Shown here piece after piece: positions 7,701 through 16,192 of a stretch of DNA of 64,000 bases. The position numbers and the translations under genes are program-made. The DNA lies in the NCBI RefSeq assembly GCF_006542765.1, contig NZ_SKCD01000011.1, forward strand, positions 609,619-673,618, read 5' to 3'. A model generated the notes under the pieces. The model ran no database searches and had not been told where the DNA came from. It worked only from the letters and a program-made list of their open reading frames with translations. Position 1 is the first letter of the stretch. The number at the start of each line of letters is the position of its first letter. This DNA comes from Paenibacillus luteus. GTDB lineage: Bacteria; Bacillota; Bacilli; Paenibacillales; Paenibacillaceae.

Positions 7701-10052
7701 TTAAGCAGACCCACTAAGCGTCACGGCAGGCAGATCTTTCATCTCCTGAATCACTTCTCTAGTAATGGCCCGATGGTATTTGCGTACAAATTTCAAATGT
7801 AAATGATACGCATCCTCCTCATATACTTCAGCAAGATCCCGCTTTTCAATGGCTCGAAAATGAATGCCTTGTTTAACCGATCCTAATATTTCCATATGTT
7901 CTATCCAACATTGATCGATCAGTCGCAAACATCGCTCCTTCCAGCTAGAACGCCACTTTTGCAGCGCCTGTGCCTCCAAAAACTGCGACCAATCTTGAAG
8001 CCACTGCTGTGCTACCTGATGTCGTATTTCACTTGGAGTCATCAAATCCGCAGTATGGATCGAATTCGTTAACCCAAACTCTTGGCCCAACTGCCTCACT
8101 TTCCATTCTTCTGGAAGCCGTTTAGCCGGACACAACCTCTCCACACAGACATCCATCCAATAGGAAACGGAGCGAGAAATAATATCTTCCATTTGCTCTG
8201 AATGCAGAATTCCCTCCCGCTCGAAATAAAACCACTCCCTCTGCCTATGAACGACACAGTCCAGTCTATACAGCATGGTACGAATACTGTACATTTGCTG
8301 CTCTGCCCTGTTCTGGGCCATGTCTACAAAACGAAGCAATGGTTGAGCGGATGCTCCTTCTTCTCCCCACTTCCACGATTCGCGCCAAGCGTCTGCCTCA
8401 TCACTAGCGAATCGCTGAAACAATTCATCCTCTAGCGAAATAAAAAACTGAGATGCGCCTGGATCTCCTTGCCGACCAGAGCGTCCACTCAACTGCAGAT
8501 CGATCCTGCGGCTTTCATGCCTTTCCAGCCCGAAAACATGCAATCCACCTAATTCAGCTACGCCATCTTCTAGTCGGATGTCCGCACCGCGACCTGCCAT
8601 ATTCGTCGCAATCGTGATCGCTGACTTCCTGCCTGCACGTCCAATGATTTCTGCTTCTTCCCGTTCTGTCTTGGCATTAAGCACCTGACATGACAAATGG
8701 ACTTGAGACAGTCTCTCTGCCAGTTCCTCCGACTGCTGAACCGAGGTTGTACCCACAAGAATCGGTGCCCCACGTTGATGCAGTGCTGTAATTTCCTTTA
8801 CTAGCCACTGAATCTTGGCTTCCTTGTTGGCAAAAACAAGATCAGGAGCATCCTTCCTAACGACAGGCCGATGTGTGCTTATCGGCATTACATCCAAACC
8901 GTAGGTATGCCTGAGTTCTTCGGTTTCTGTCTTTATCGTGCCAGACATGCCGATCATTTGCGGGTACAGGCCAAAATACTTCTGAACAGTAATTGAGGCA
9001 TTAGTCCGAGTTTCTTCGCTCAGTTGCAGTCCTTCTTTTACTTCAATCGCTTGATGCAAACCGTCGCCAAATTCCCGACCTTCCAGCACTCTGCCCGTAA
9101 ATGCGTCGATAATATGTACCTTTCCATCTGCAATTAAATAATCTCGGTCAACTTCCATCAACACCTGAGACCTTAAGCTTTGAAGCAAATAATGGTAAAC
9201 CGTCATTTGGTCCAAATCAAATAAATTATCAATCATAAACACCGTTTCAATCTTTCGAATTGCAGATTCAGTGAACATGACCTGATTGGTTTCGACGTCT
9301 CGTTCGTAATCTCTATTTTCCCGTAAACCTTTGACAAATTTAGAGCAAATGTAATAGAGATCCGGTGCGGCTTTTGACTTGCCTGCGATGATCATCGGTG
9401 TTTTGGCTTCGTCAATAAGTACACTGTCAATTTCATCAATTATCGCGTAAGCGAGTGGTCGTTGAACTTGATGCCCAGGATCATATATGAGATGGTCTCG
9501 TAAGTAATCAAAGCCAAATTCCGACCAAGTCCCAAAAGTTATCTCGCATTCGTATACGGATTGTTTCTCTTCCATACGAAGTTCTGACCTGTTAAGCCCA
9601 ACAGTCATACCCAAAAAATGAAACACTTCTCTCGCCTGCAAATAATCCCGCTCGGCCAAATAAGGGTTGACCGTAATCATATGTACGCCCTTGCCCTGAA
9701 GCCCAAACCAAAAGAGAGGGATTAATGACGTCAGCGTCTTCCCCTCGCCGGTCAGCATCTCTGTGACGTTCCCTCTGATCATTGCATAACCTCCCAGCAA
9801 CTGCTCATCGTGCAGTATGACGCCCATCTTGCGCCTTACCGCTTCCTTGACAAGAGCAGCAGCTGTGTAAGTTGCATGACTAGGTTGCACGTGCTGGACA
9901 ACCTCTTTTCTGAGCCGCTCGATCTGCTGTAAAAGTTCCGACTCAGATAAATGATGCAGGAGCTCGTATTTTCGATTAATCAGAGGTACTGCTTTTTTGA
10001 TACTCGATTCTTTGTATTTTACCAGCCCTTTTGTCCACCATGCGCCGCTCAA
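7701..10052 (-). CDS. secA2: Accessory preprotein translocase ATPase SecA2
   Basis: 783-residue SecA-family ATPase that drives export of a subset of proteins through SecYEG. Visible motifs: Walker A TGEGKT at 101-106, Walker B/DEAD region IIDEIDSVLIDEA at 204-216, motif V NMAGRGADI at 484-492 and motif VI GRSGRQGDPG at 523-532. Shorter than the housekeeping SecA (about 840) and lacking the C-terminal cysteine zinc-binding tail, as usual for accessory SecA2. TTG start at 10052; the GGGAGG site is 14 bases upstream, slightly far, so the exact start is less certain. It heads a same-strand cluster with two secreted repeat proteins. No secY2 or glycosyltransferase/asp genes are visible, so this is the S-layer type (as in B. 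anthracis) rather than the serine-rich-glycoprotein SecA2/SecY2 type. Confidence 0.92.
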   Translation of the reverse strand: MSGAWWTKGLVKYKESSIKKAVPLINRKYELLHHLSESELLQQIERLRKEVVQHVQPSHATYTAAALVKEAVRRKMGVILHDEQLLGGYAMIRGNVTEMLTGEGKTLTSLIPLFWFGLQGKGVHMITVNPYLAERDYLQAREVFHFLGMTVGLNRSELRMEEKQSVYECEITFGTWSEFGFDYLRDHLIYDPGHQVQRPLAYAIIDEIDSVLIDEAKTPMIIAGKSKAAPDLYYICSKFVKGLRENRDYERDVETNQVMFTESAIRKIETVFMIDNLFDLDQMTVYHYLLQSLRSQVLMEVDRDYLIADGKVHIIDAFTGRVLEGREFGDGLHQAIEVKEGLQLSEETRTNASITVQKYFGLYPQMIGMSGTIKTETEELRHTYGLDVMPISTHRPVVRKDAPDLVFANKEAKIQWLVKEITALHQRGAPILVGTTSVQQSEELAERLSQVHLSCQVLNAKTEREEAEIIGRAGRKSAITIATNMAGRGADIRLEDGVAELGGLHVFGLERHESRRIDLQLSGRSGRQGDPGASQFFISLEDELFQRFASDEADAWRESWKWGEEGASAQPLLRFVDMAQNRAEQQMYSIRTMLYRLDCVVHRQREWFYFEREGILHSEQMEDIISRSVSYWMDVCVERLCPAKRLPEEWKVRQLGQEFGLTNSIHTADLMTPSEIRHQVAQQWLQDWSQFLEAQALQKWRSSWKERCLRLIDQCWIEHMEILGSVKQGIHFRAIEKRDLAEVYEEDAYHLHLKFVRKYHRAITREVIQEMKDLPAVTLSGSA

Positions 10053-10440
10053 TCGTATGCTTCAAACCTCCCGACAAAAGAAAATAGTAAAATGATCGCA
10101 TTTTATGAGACTTTTAACTCATATATAGTTATCTATCGGACTATCTAATCAATAACTTTAGAACTATTAATATATTAGTCCATAAGTTTAAAGAAATATA
10201 TATTGTTAATAATCGATAATCATCTTTCCTCTCTTATAACTTAAGTGAAACTTCTAACTAGGTATAATTAAAATAGTGATACTTATTGATCAGTTGAAAT
10301 TAGACTTTCGACTCATAAGAAGTATAATACAGCCCAATGACGGCAAAATGACAAACTTTTGTCTAAAAATCCAAATAGAGAAAATAGCATAAATAAGTGG
10401 GAATGGAGAATAACAATTGCCGTTCCAAAAAAAACTTATC
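10053..10440. other. AT-rich intergenic region upstream of secA2
   Basis: About 390 bases with no supportable gene on either strand. Strongly AT-rich. It must carry the secA2 promoter, but no -35/-10 pair stands out. No tRNA, riboswitch or extended hairpin was seen before the terminator at 10443. Confidence 0.5.
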
Positions 10441-10442
10441 AT

Positions 10443-10486
10443 AAACAAATACAGCCAACCTCTAAAGAGGTTGGCTGTATTTGTTT
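10443..10486 (-). terminator. Perfect 21-bp hairpin terminator after the PIN/RHH pair
   Basis: AAACAAATACAGCCAACCTCT pairs perfectly with its complement at 10466-10486 across a 2-base loop. It lies 9 bases past the stop of the PIN-domain gene. Each flank reads ATTTGTTTT, so it can act on either strand. Confidence 0.85.
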
Positions 10487-10494
10487 TAAGTCTT

Positions 10495-10953
10495 TTAATT
10501 GGATGGAATGATTCGAATATCCTTATCTAAATTGGCAAGCATCATGTAATTGCGATTGAATGTAAAGATGCGTTTTACCTGATAATAGGACATCGTCACA
10601 GCTGTGAATGCTTCGCTGAGAGAGAAACGGAGCTCGGGCCTATCCATAAGCAGCCTGCGCGATTCACCATCAAATTCGGGGCCGTTGGAGATGACCGCCA
10701 GTTTGCCTCTACTTATCGCCTTATCAATTGCCTTCAGAAAATATTCCGCCTGCTGATAGCTGTAGTCATTACGCAGCCATTCATGAAGATCAAATATAAT
10801 GGAATTGGTCGTTACGTAATTACGTTCAAGATCATGCAAATCCAGAAACAGGGAACGGGCTTTCACATAACGGGGATCTTCAGGGTTCATTAAAGCTGCC
10901 AAAGCTGTTCCATCTAGAAAAATGGTATCCTGAATATTCAATTCATTATCCAT
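10495..10953 (-). CDS. PIN-domain protein, VapC-like toxin with altered active site
   Basis: 152 residues. The fold follows VapC/PIN ribonucleases: D14 in FLDGTALAAL, E58 in LHEWL, then SLSEAFTAVTM and a C-terminal TFNRNY strand. PIN enzymes cleave RNA with a cluster of acidic residues. Here the usual third acid (SLTDA) is E114 and the usual fourth (TFDRHF) is N133, so metal binding may be weakened. The gene follows a small helix-turn antitoxin-like gene with a 13-bp gap, the normal order for vapBC modules, and ends at a strong terminator. Function as an active toxin is uncertain. Confidence 0.75.
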   Translation of the reverse strand: MDNELNIQDTIFLDGTALAALMNPEDPRYVKARSLFLDLHDLERNYVTTNSIIFDLHEWLRNDYSYQQAEYFLKAIDKAISRGKLAVISNGPEFDGESRRLLMDRPELRFSLSEAFTAVTMSYYQVKRIFTFNRNYMMLANLDKDIRIIPSN

Positions 10954-10966
10954 ATCTCAACACTCC

Positions 10967-11269
10967 TTAATCCACTAATTTGCAAATACCATCCAAATAA
11001 AGTAGCGGGTTATCTTCCTTTTGATCCACTGAAATCGTGTTTTTTTCGTCTGGGATACTCGCCAGGTATTGGACAATGATTCCATTTACGATCGCTTGAA
11101 CGGTTGTTTGCTGCTTATCGGCAATTGATTTCAGCTCATTATAATATTGCGCATTAAGTTCTATCGTACTTTCTGCTTGTTCTTCCCTTTTTGAAGATAT
11201 GAATTCGGAAGCAGTAGACTTCGCTTTTTCGAATTGATTCTGAATGAAGCGTTTGTAGTTATTTACCAT
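10967..11269 (-). CDS. Antitoxin-like ribbon-helix-helix protein
   Basis: 100 residues. A short beta strand (STIELNAQYYNEL) followed by two helices (KSIADKQQTTVQAIVNGII) fits a ribbon-helix-helix DNA-binding dimer, with a charged N-terminal extension and an acidic tail that could bind the toxin. ATG at 11269 with GGAGTGA-type ribosome site. It precedes the PIN gene by 13 bp, as VapB antitoxins do, and probably autoregulates the pair. Confidence 0.65.
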   Translation of the reverse strand: MVNNYKRFIQNQFEKAKSTASEFISSKREEQAESTIELNAQYYNELKSIADKQQTTVQAIVNGIIVQYLASIPDEKNTISVDQKEDNPLLYLDGICKLVD

Positions 11270-11459
11270 GGGGATTCACTCCTTGTGTATAGCTTATATA
11301 ATTATTCGTCAAATTCTGTCGATTTCAGGGGGTGATATCAGATGTAAAGCCTGTTCACTACAATGAAGCCTCGTCAGAACGCAAAGCGCCGACCAGAGAG
11401 CTAGGCGGCGCTAATTTGTAATGCTTATGCTTTTAGTGAACGATTGTTACATTTATCCC

Positions 11460-12227
11460 TTAGCTCCTCAGCTTTGGGCAGTTGGAGCAGTATTCTTCAA
11501 CACTAGACACCTCATAATATAAGCAGCAGGTTTTTCGAACCCGCATAGACGAGTTAGAAACGGATGAACAGGTTGGTTTGCCATAAAACTGACTGAGCGG
11601 GTTTTTCTTTTCCCCGAATAAAACGCCAGGAGCCTGAAGAATCAAATACTTAAAGTCTGCTTGGCCGCGGGATTGCTCTTTCAGTTCATCCCTGACCCCG
11701 ATTCGTTTCTCGTATAGTGAAAACACACGAACGGCCACGTTTTCCCATAATATTGGTTTTGGTACGTTGGCCGCACTAGACATGACCGCTATTAACTTCC
11801 CTATATTACCGGCAAAAAGATTTAGAATAACCTGATCGCGCCAAACCTGCCGTTCGATCGTTTCCGGCATCGCAGCATCAATATCAGATAGACTGACATG
11901 CTCCAGCCAAGAGTGATCTGGCGAAGATTCTAGAAAGCAATTTTCCGCAGATAAATCCAGTCCCTTGTTGTACACTGTCATAGCGTACAACAGAGGAACG
12001 GACGTCACGAATGCGTACCTTTTAAAAAACTGCGAAGCCGTGATCATCCTCGATGGGGATTGCAGAAGCGCGGTCAGGCTGTCCAAATAATCAGAGCACA
12101 GCTCCATGTCTAGCAAGTCCGAAGCTCTCAATGAATAATCAGAACGGGCTGAGTCATATTCACACAAGCCAAATTGAGAGTTTAAGTAATCCCATTCCTC
12201 CTGCTTGATCCGTGACTGTTTGTTCAT
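11460..12227 (-). CDS. FhuF-like siderophore-iron reductase ([2Fe-2S])
   Basis: 255 residues from the ATG at 12227 (AGGGGG ribosome site); a GTG two codons upstream is also possible. The C terminus has the iron-sulfur signature of FhuF proteins: two adjacent cysteines, eleven residues, then CSNC (TCCLYYEV...YCSNCP). These cytoplasmic proteins reduce ferric siderophores to release iron. It follows the siderophore-binding lipoprotein by 33 bp, so the two are probably one operon for uptake and iron release. No permease or ATPase accompanies them. Confidence 0.85.
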   Translation of the reverse strand: MNKQSRIKQEEWDYLNSQFGLCEYDSARSDYSLRASDLLDMELCSDYLDSLTALLQSPSRMITASQFFKRYAFVTSVPLLYAMTVYNKGLDLSAENCFLESSPDHSWLEHVSLSDIDAAMPETIERQVWRDQVILNLFAGNIGKLIAVMSSAANVPKPILWENVAVRVFSLYEKRIGVRDELKEQSRGQADFKYLILQAPGVLFGEKKNPLSQFYGKPTCSSVSNSSMRVRKTCCLYYEVSSVEEYCSNCPKLRS

Positions 12228-12260
12228 ACGCACCCCCTAGGATTCTCTGGTCAGCAGGAA

Positions 12261-13274
12261 TTAATTGAGCGCATCAGCAATCTGATCGACGATCAAATTG
12301 ATCGCTATAGGCCCATAATAACCGATCCACTGCGCAGTATTCTCTGCATATACTTGGTTTTCCTTAACTGCATTCTGACTTTTCCAGATCATCGTATTTT
12401 GAAATTCAGTCGTGAGCTCTAAGTTCGTATCGTCCTGAAGTAGAAACAAATGATCAGCCGCTAGCTCTGGAAGAGATTCAAGAGAAATCATCATACTTGA
12501 ATCTTTACTGTTAACTGCCATTTTAGGTGGCGTTAGACCTAAATCATCATATAGAATCTGTGAAGTTCGATGTGACGAAGTTTGGAGACGAATCATTGCA
12601 TCTCTTGGCCTAATCAAGGCCACCGTTTGGCCCTTCATTTTGTCAGTCAGCTCTGCTTTTAGATCGCTTATTTTTTGTTTGTAGCCATCTACTAGCTCTT
12701 GCGCTTCTTGTGGCCTATTCAAGATTTGCCCAAACTTCAACTGTACTGTTCGCCAATCTTCATTGCGTTCTAGTACGATCGTTGGTGCTATTTTGAGTAA
12801 ATCTTCGTAAATATCATCATGGAATTCAGTAGCAATGATAAGATCAGGTTCAATAGCAATAATTCCTTCTAGGTTCGGTTCTATATACGTTCCGAGTAAG
12901 GGAATATTCCCCATCTTATCGCCCAAATATGGTGGAAGACCGTTGTCGGTTTCAGCTATTACACTGCCTGCCGGCTGAACGCCAAGAGCCAGCATTTGAT
13001 CCGCGTACTGCACGTCCAACACGACAATTTTCTCCGGTACATTATCGAGCGTCATTTCCCCCTTCAAATGCGGGATGGTGATCCGTGCTGCGAGGACGGG
13101 CTCCTTAACAGCATTGTTATTTGCGGAATGATCATCTGTTGCTTGTGGTTGATTCGTCGATCCTGCTCCAACGTTATTGCTTCCTTGATTTGAGCTGTCT
13201 GAGCATGCGCCCAGAAACATGACTAAACATACTAACAAGCTAAAGGTCCATGCTAATTTGGTTTTTGGATACAT
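12261..13274 (-). CDS. Iron-siderophore ABC transporter substrate-binding lipoprotein
   Basis: 337 residues. Signal peptide 1-23 ends in a lipobox (FLGAC), so Cys24 would be lipidated and the protein held outside the membrane. A Ser/Asn/Gly linker leads to a FecB/FepB-type domain (EKIVVLDVQYADQMLALG, EPDLIIATEF, IAPTIVLERN). Ribosome site GGAGG 10 bases before ATG. A Fur-box-like sequence lies just upstream. Its mature domain is closely similar to the C-terminal half of the AraC-type regulator encoded upstream (13500-15281), so the two proteins probably recognise the same siderophore, one for transport and one for sensing. Confidence 0.9.
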   Translation of the reverse strand: MYPKTKLAWTFSLLVCLVMFLGACSDSSNQGSNNVGAGSTNQPQATDDHSANNNAVKEPVLAARITIPHLKGEMTLDNVPEKIVVLDVQYADQMLALGVQPAGSVIAETDNGLPPYLGDKMGNIPLLGTYIEPNLEGIIAIEPDLIIATEFHDDIYEDLLKIAPTIVLERNEDWRTVQLKFGQILNRPQEAQELVDGYKQKISDLKAELTDKMKGQTVALIRPRDAMIRLQTSSHRTSQILYDDLGLTPPKMAVNSKDSSMMISLESLPELAADHLFLLQDDTNLELTTEFQNTMIWKSQNAVKENQVYAENTAQWIGYYGPIAINLIVDQIADALN

Positions 13275-13300
13275 ATGTATAATTCCTCCGTTTCTTCATT

Positions 13301-13319
13301 GAGAATGACACTCATCCTC
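13301..13319 (-). promoter_or_regulatory. Candidate Fur box upstream of siderophore-binding lipoprotein
   Basis: GAGAATGACACTCATCCTC matches the 19-base Fur consensus at 14 positions. It lies 27 bases before the lipoprotein start, where Fur would block transcription when iron is plentiful. Assigned by eye. Confidence 0.5.
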
Positions 13320-13392
13320 ACTTACAACACTATAACGACTCCCCTTATTATCTTCAATGGATATTTGCGCCAATGCCGCTGGATTATGACGA

Positions 13393-13441
13393 CAAAAAAA
13401 ACACCGCTGCTCGGACCTTTGATCCGGATTCAACAGTGTTT
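13393..13441 (-). terminator. Rho-independent terminator after AraC-binding-protein regulator
   Basis: Read on the minus strand: AAACACTG ... CGGTGTTT closing stem with an inner CCGG/TCCG-type pairing, followed by a run of eight T. It ends the regulator transcript before the lipoprotein operon. Confidence 0.7.
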
Positions 13442-13499
13442 ACATAAGAAATAGATCAGCGAAGGGCTCGCAGTTCCTTGTGCTTTACGATAAAACAGG

Positions 13500-15281
13500 T
13501 TATTTCGCATCCAAGAAAACTTCTGCCACTTGATCGACCACCTGATTCATCGCGATAGGGCCATAATAAGCAATCCAAATGCTCGCTTTGGCATGGTAAA
13601 TATGATGATGCTGCACAGCACGCAGACTTTTCCATGTCGTTGTGGTCTGAATCTCATCCGACCAAGCTTTACATTTATTGTCGGTCAATAAGAAATAGTG
13701 ATCTGCATCCAGCTCCGGCAATCCCTCCAAAGTTATGAGTGAGCTAGTTCTTTTGCGGTCAACGGCTAGTTTCGGCGGATACAGCCCCAGATCTCTGTAT
13801 AGAATCGCTGCGGTACGATGAACGGATGTATGAAGCCTAATGCTATTGTCCTGAGGCCTGATCATCGTTACGGACTGCCCATGCAGCTTGGCCGCCAGTG
13901 CGGATTTAAGCACACTGATTTTGTGTTTATATTGCTGTATGACCTGTTCCGCTTCACGTTTTTTACCCATAATGCGCCCGATGATTCGTAAGGTTTCTCT
14001 CCAGTCACGGTTTCGCTCAAGCATGATAGTCGGCGCAATGTGAGAGAGGCTTTCATAAATGTTCTTCTGAAACTCCGTGCAGATGATCAGATCTGGCGCC
14101 AAAGCAACCAGTGCTTCGAGATCGGGTTCATCCAGAGTTCCTAAGGGCTGGAACGTACGCAGATTGCCAATCAGAAACTCCGGATAGCCGCTAAGATCTC
14201 CAGTTACCATAACGCTGCCGGCAGGATGCTCACCTAGTGCCAGCATATGATCCATAAACTGAGGATCCAACACTGCAATTTTCTCAGGCTGACGCTGGAG
14301 CAGCAGCTCACCTTTAAGATGAATGATCGTTCGTACAGATCGGCGAATAACAGCATCCAGTTTGTCTGACGGCATCTTCTGCTCGCTATCGACTGTTTCC
14401 AAATTAGGCGCGAATGCAGCAATATTCGCCCGTTCAGCACCTGTGGAATGAGTCATCGTTTCTCGATACATACTAGGCGAAACGCCTGTGTATCGCTTAA
14501 ATAATCGGCTGAAATAGTAGCTGTCCACATAACCGACTGCTTCTGAGATATCCTTAAGCCCAGTATTCGTACGACATAATAATTCCCTGGCCTTGTCTAT
14601 ACGGATCTGCATTAGGTAGTCAATCGGCCCAAGCGCCAGCCGCTTGTTGAACATCCGCTGCATGGTCCGCGGGCTGCAATTCAATAACGTCGCAAGTGAA
14701 TCTGCTGTAATCGGTTCGGCATAGTGTTCATCCATATATCTAGCTGCCTGCAGTACCAAATCCGGTGAAGCCTGCTCCAATCGCTGGTGCTGCAGTTGCC
14801 CCATCAGCTCGCATATGAACTGATAGAACAACGATTTTACCTGCAGCTTTGCCATCGCTTCCGGCTGGTCCCATTCCTGCTCCATACGAGACAACGAATG
14901 GAGCAGCGGAGCAGCATGATGGACTACAAAACCATATTGAATCTCAAACGGTTCCGTGCTGGCCATTAATTGAAGCAAATCTTGGATGCATGGCTGTGGT
15001 AGAGAGGCCTTATATTGAATCACATAGTATTCCAAATGCTCGGTAATGTCCATGATTTTAAATACTGAGCCTTTACCGGCATGGCATACATATCCATTCT
15101 CCAAGTAGTGCTCAACCCCGTCTAGCAAAAGTCGTGCACGGCCTCGTATCGTGTAAATTATAGTACTAGATGATAGCGCGGATATGTGCGAATGCTCGCC
15201 AATCGACTGTTTAGTCCGCTGTACATTAATGATTTTCAGAGAGGCATGGTTCCAAAGGATAAGGTGATTTTCCACAATCAT
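13500..15281 (-). CDS. AraC-family regulator fused to siderophore-binding domain (Btr-like)
   Basis: 593 residues. Residues 1-175 are a cupin-like sensor region, 180-285 the two helix-turn-helix AraC domain (SPRTMQRMFNKRLALGP, YYFSRLFKRYTGVSPSMYR), and 320-593 a FecB-type siderophore-binding domain with no signal peptide, so it stays in the cytoplasm. This is the architecture of Bacillus subtilis Btr, which binds bacillibactin and activates its importer. The C-terminal domain parallels the neighbouring lipoprotein over its full length (HLKGE..., APDLIICTEF, IAPTIMLERNRDWR). It probably activates the downstream lipoprotein-fhuF operon when its siderophore has entered the cell. Confidence 0.9.
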   Translation of the reverse strand: MIVENHLILWNHASLKIINVQRTKQSIGEHSHISALSSSTIIYTIRGRARLLLDGVEHYLENGYVCHAGKGSVFKIMDITEHLEYYVIQYKASLPQPCIQDLLQLMASTEPFEIQYGFVVHHAAPLLHSLSRMEQEWDQPEAMAKLQVKSLFYQFICELMGQLQHQRLEQASPDLVLQAARYMDEHYAEPITADSLATLLNCSPRTMQRMFNKRLALGPIDYLMQIRIDKARELLCRTNTGLKDISEAVGYVDSYYFSRLFKRYTGVSPSMYRETMTHSTGAERANIAAFAPNLETVDSEQKMPSDKLDAVIRRSVRTIIHLKGELLLQRQPEKIAVLDPQFMDHMLALGEHPAGSVMVTGDLSGYPEFLIGNLRTFQPLGTLDEPDLEALVALAPDLIICTEFQKNIYESLSHIAPTIMLERNRDWRETLRIIGRIMGKKREAEQVIQQYKHKISVLKSALAAKLHGQSVTMIRPQDNSIRLHTSVHRTAAILYRDLGLYPPKLAVDRKRTSSLITLEGLPELDADHYFLLTDNKCKAWSDEIQTTTTWKSLRAVQHHHIYHAKASIWIAYYGPIAMNQVVDQVAEVFLDAK

Positions 15282-15449
15282 AGGATGATGTCAACTCCCA
15301 AGAGATTCTGTAGTTGGCTTGCTGACTAGGGTCAGTCTAGTCAGCATAACATCATTTTTGACTATTTCAAATAACCCTGAAGTGCATTAGATAGATCTAT
15401 TCAATTAAATATTTGACCCTTTAACGACTCAATCTAATTGCTTATACCT

Positions 15450-16076
15450 TCATTGAATTGATTCCATCAACTCATAGAAATATTTAGAGTCATGAGTCTT
15501 ATACAGACCATACCATGCATCTAATGTTTCTAGGGAAAACACACTCAGAGCTTTCAAGACATGAAACGAAAATTCCAAAGGAGCTATCCCAGAAGCAGTA
15601 ATCAGAGTTCCATCCGTTACAGCAGGCTCCATTTGATAATCCTTTTCGCCCGTGTACGCGGGACAGATCATTTTTAAGTATTCTAGATCATTGCTTGTAT
15701 GCCTACGTGCATTCAGTAATCCTCTCTGAGCAAGTCCCATTGTAGCACCACAAATCGCTGCAACCAATACCCCTTCCTCAAGACACCGCTCAGCGAATGC
15801 TAAAATGGGTTGGTGTGTTATTTCTGTCCATGTATCTCCACCGGGTAAAATCAATGCATCTGCGGTTTCTATGCTGCACTTATCCAGTCCGATATCAGGC
15901 AGTATTTTCAATCCGCCCATGGTTGTGACAACAGTCTTCTCAATTCCTACGGTAACTATTTTTGATGGGGGCAGTCCCTTTTTATAATATCTTCCCGAGT
16001 TCATTTCGGCAGTCAAGTAACCTATTTCCCAGTCTGCCATTGTGTCAAACACATAAAGATATACCATATTATTCAT
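15450..16076 (-). CDS. DJ-1/PfpI family protein
   Basis: 208 residues from the ATG at 16076, preceded by GAGGAGG; an upstream ATG at 16109 has no such site. DJ-1/PfpI fold with the nucleophile elbow AAICGAT, catalytic Cys109, and LILPGGDTW. Family members act as proteases, glyoxalase/deglycase-type enzymes or chaperones. This one matches the short cytoplasmic subgroup often annotated as glutamine amidotransferase-like. Substrate unknown. It stands next to, and is transcribed in the same direction as, a WYL regulator and may be its target. Confidence 0.85.
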   Translation of the reverse strand: MNNMVYLYVFDTMADWEIGYLTAEMNSGRYYKKGLPPSKIVTVGIEKTVVTTMGGLKILPDIGLDKCSIETADALILPGGDTWTEITHQPILAFAERCLEEGVLVAAICGATMGLAQRGLLNARRHTSNDLEYLKMICPAYTGEKDYQMEPAVTDGTLITASGIAPLEFSFHVLKALSVFSLETLDAWYGLYKTHDSKYFYELMESIQ

Positions 16077-16155
16077 TTGCAACTCCTCCTCTTTTTCACC
16101 ATTCTGCACTCGATACCAGCCCTCGAACAGAAATCAATGACTATTATCATTATAA

Positions 16156-16192
16156 AATAGCTTCACTGACAGCTGCTGTCAGTGAAGCTATT
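16156..16192 (-). terminator. Hairpin at the 3' end of the WYL regulator gene
   Basis: A 17-bp perfect stem (AATAGCTTCACTGACAG and its complement) with a CTG loop; the stop codon of the regulator lies in the stem base. On the minus strand it is followed by TTATAATG, so only a weak T tract. Confidence 0.6.

Noticed and set aside
10443..10486. Long perfect palindrome as an insertion-sequence end or phage attachment site
   Set aside because: It is placed directly after a stop codon with T-rich flanks, which a terminator explains; no transposase or integrase is nearby.
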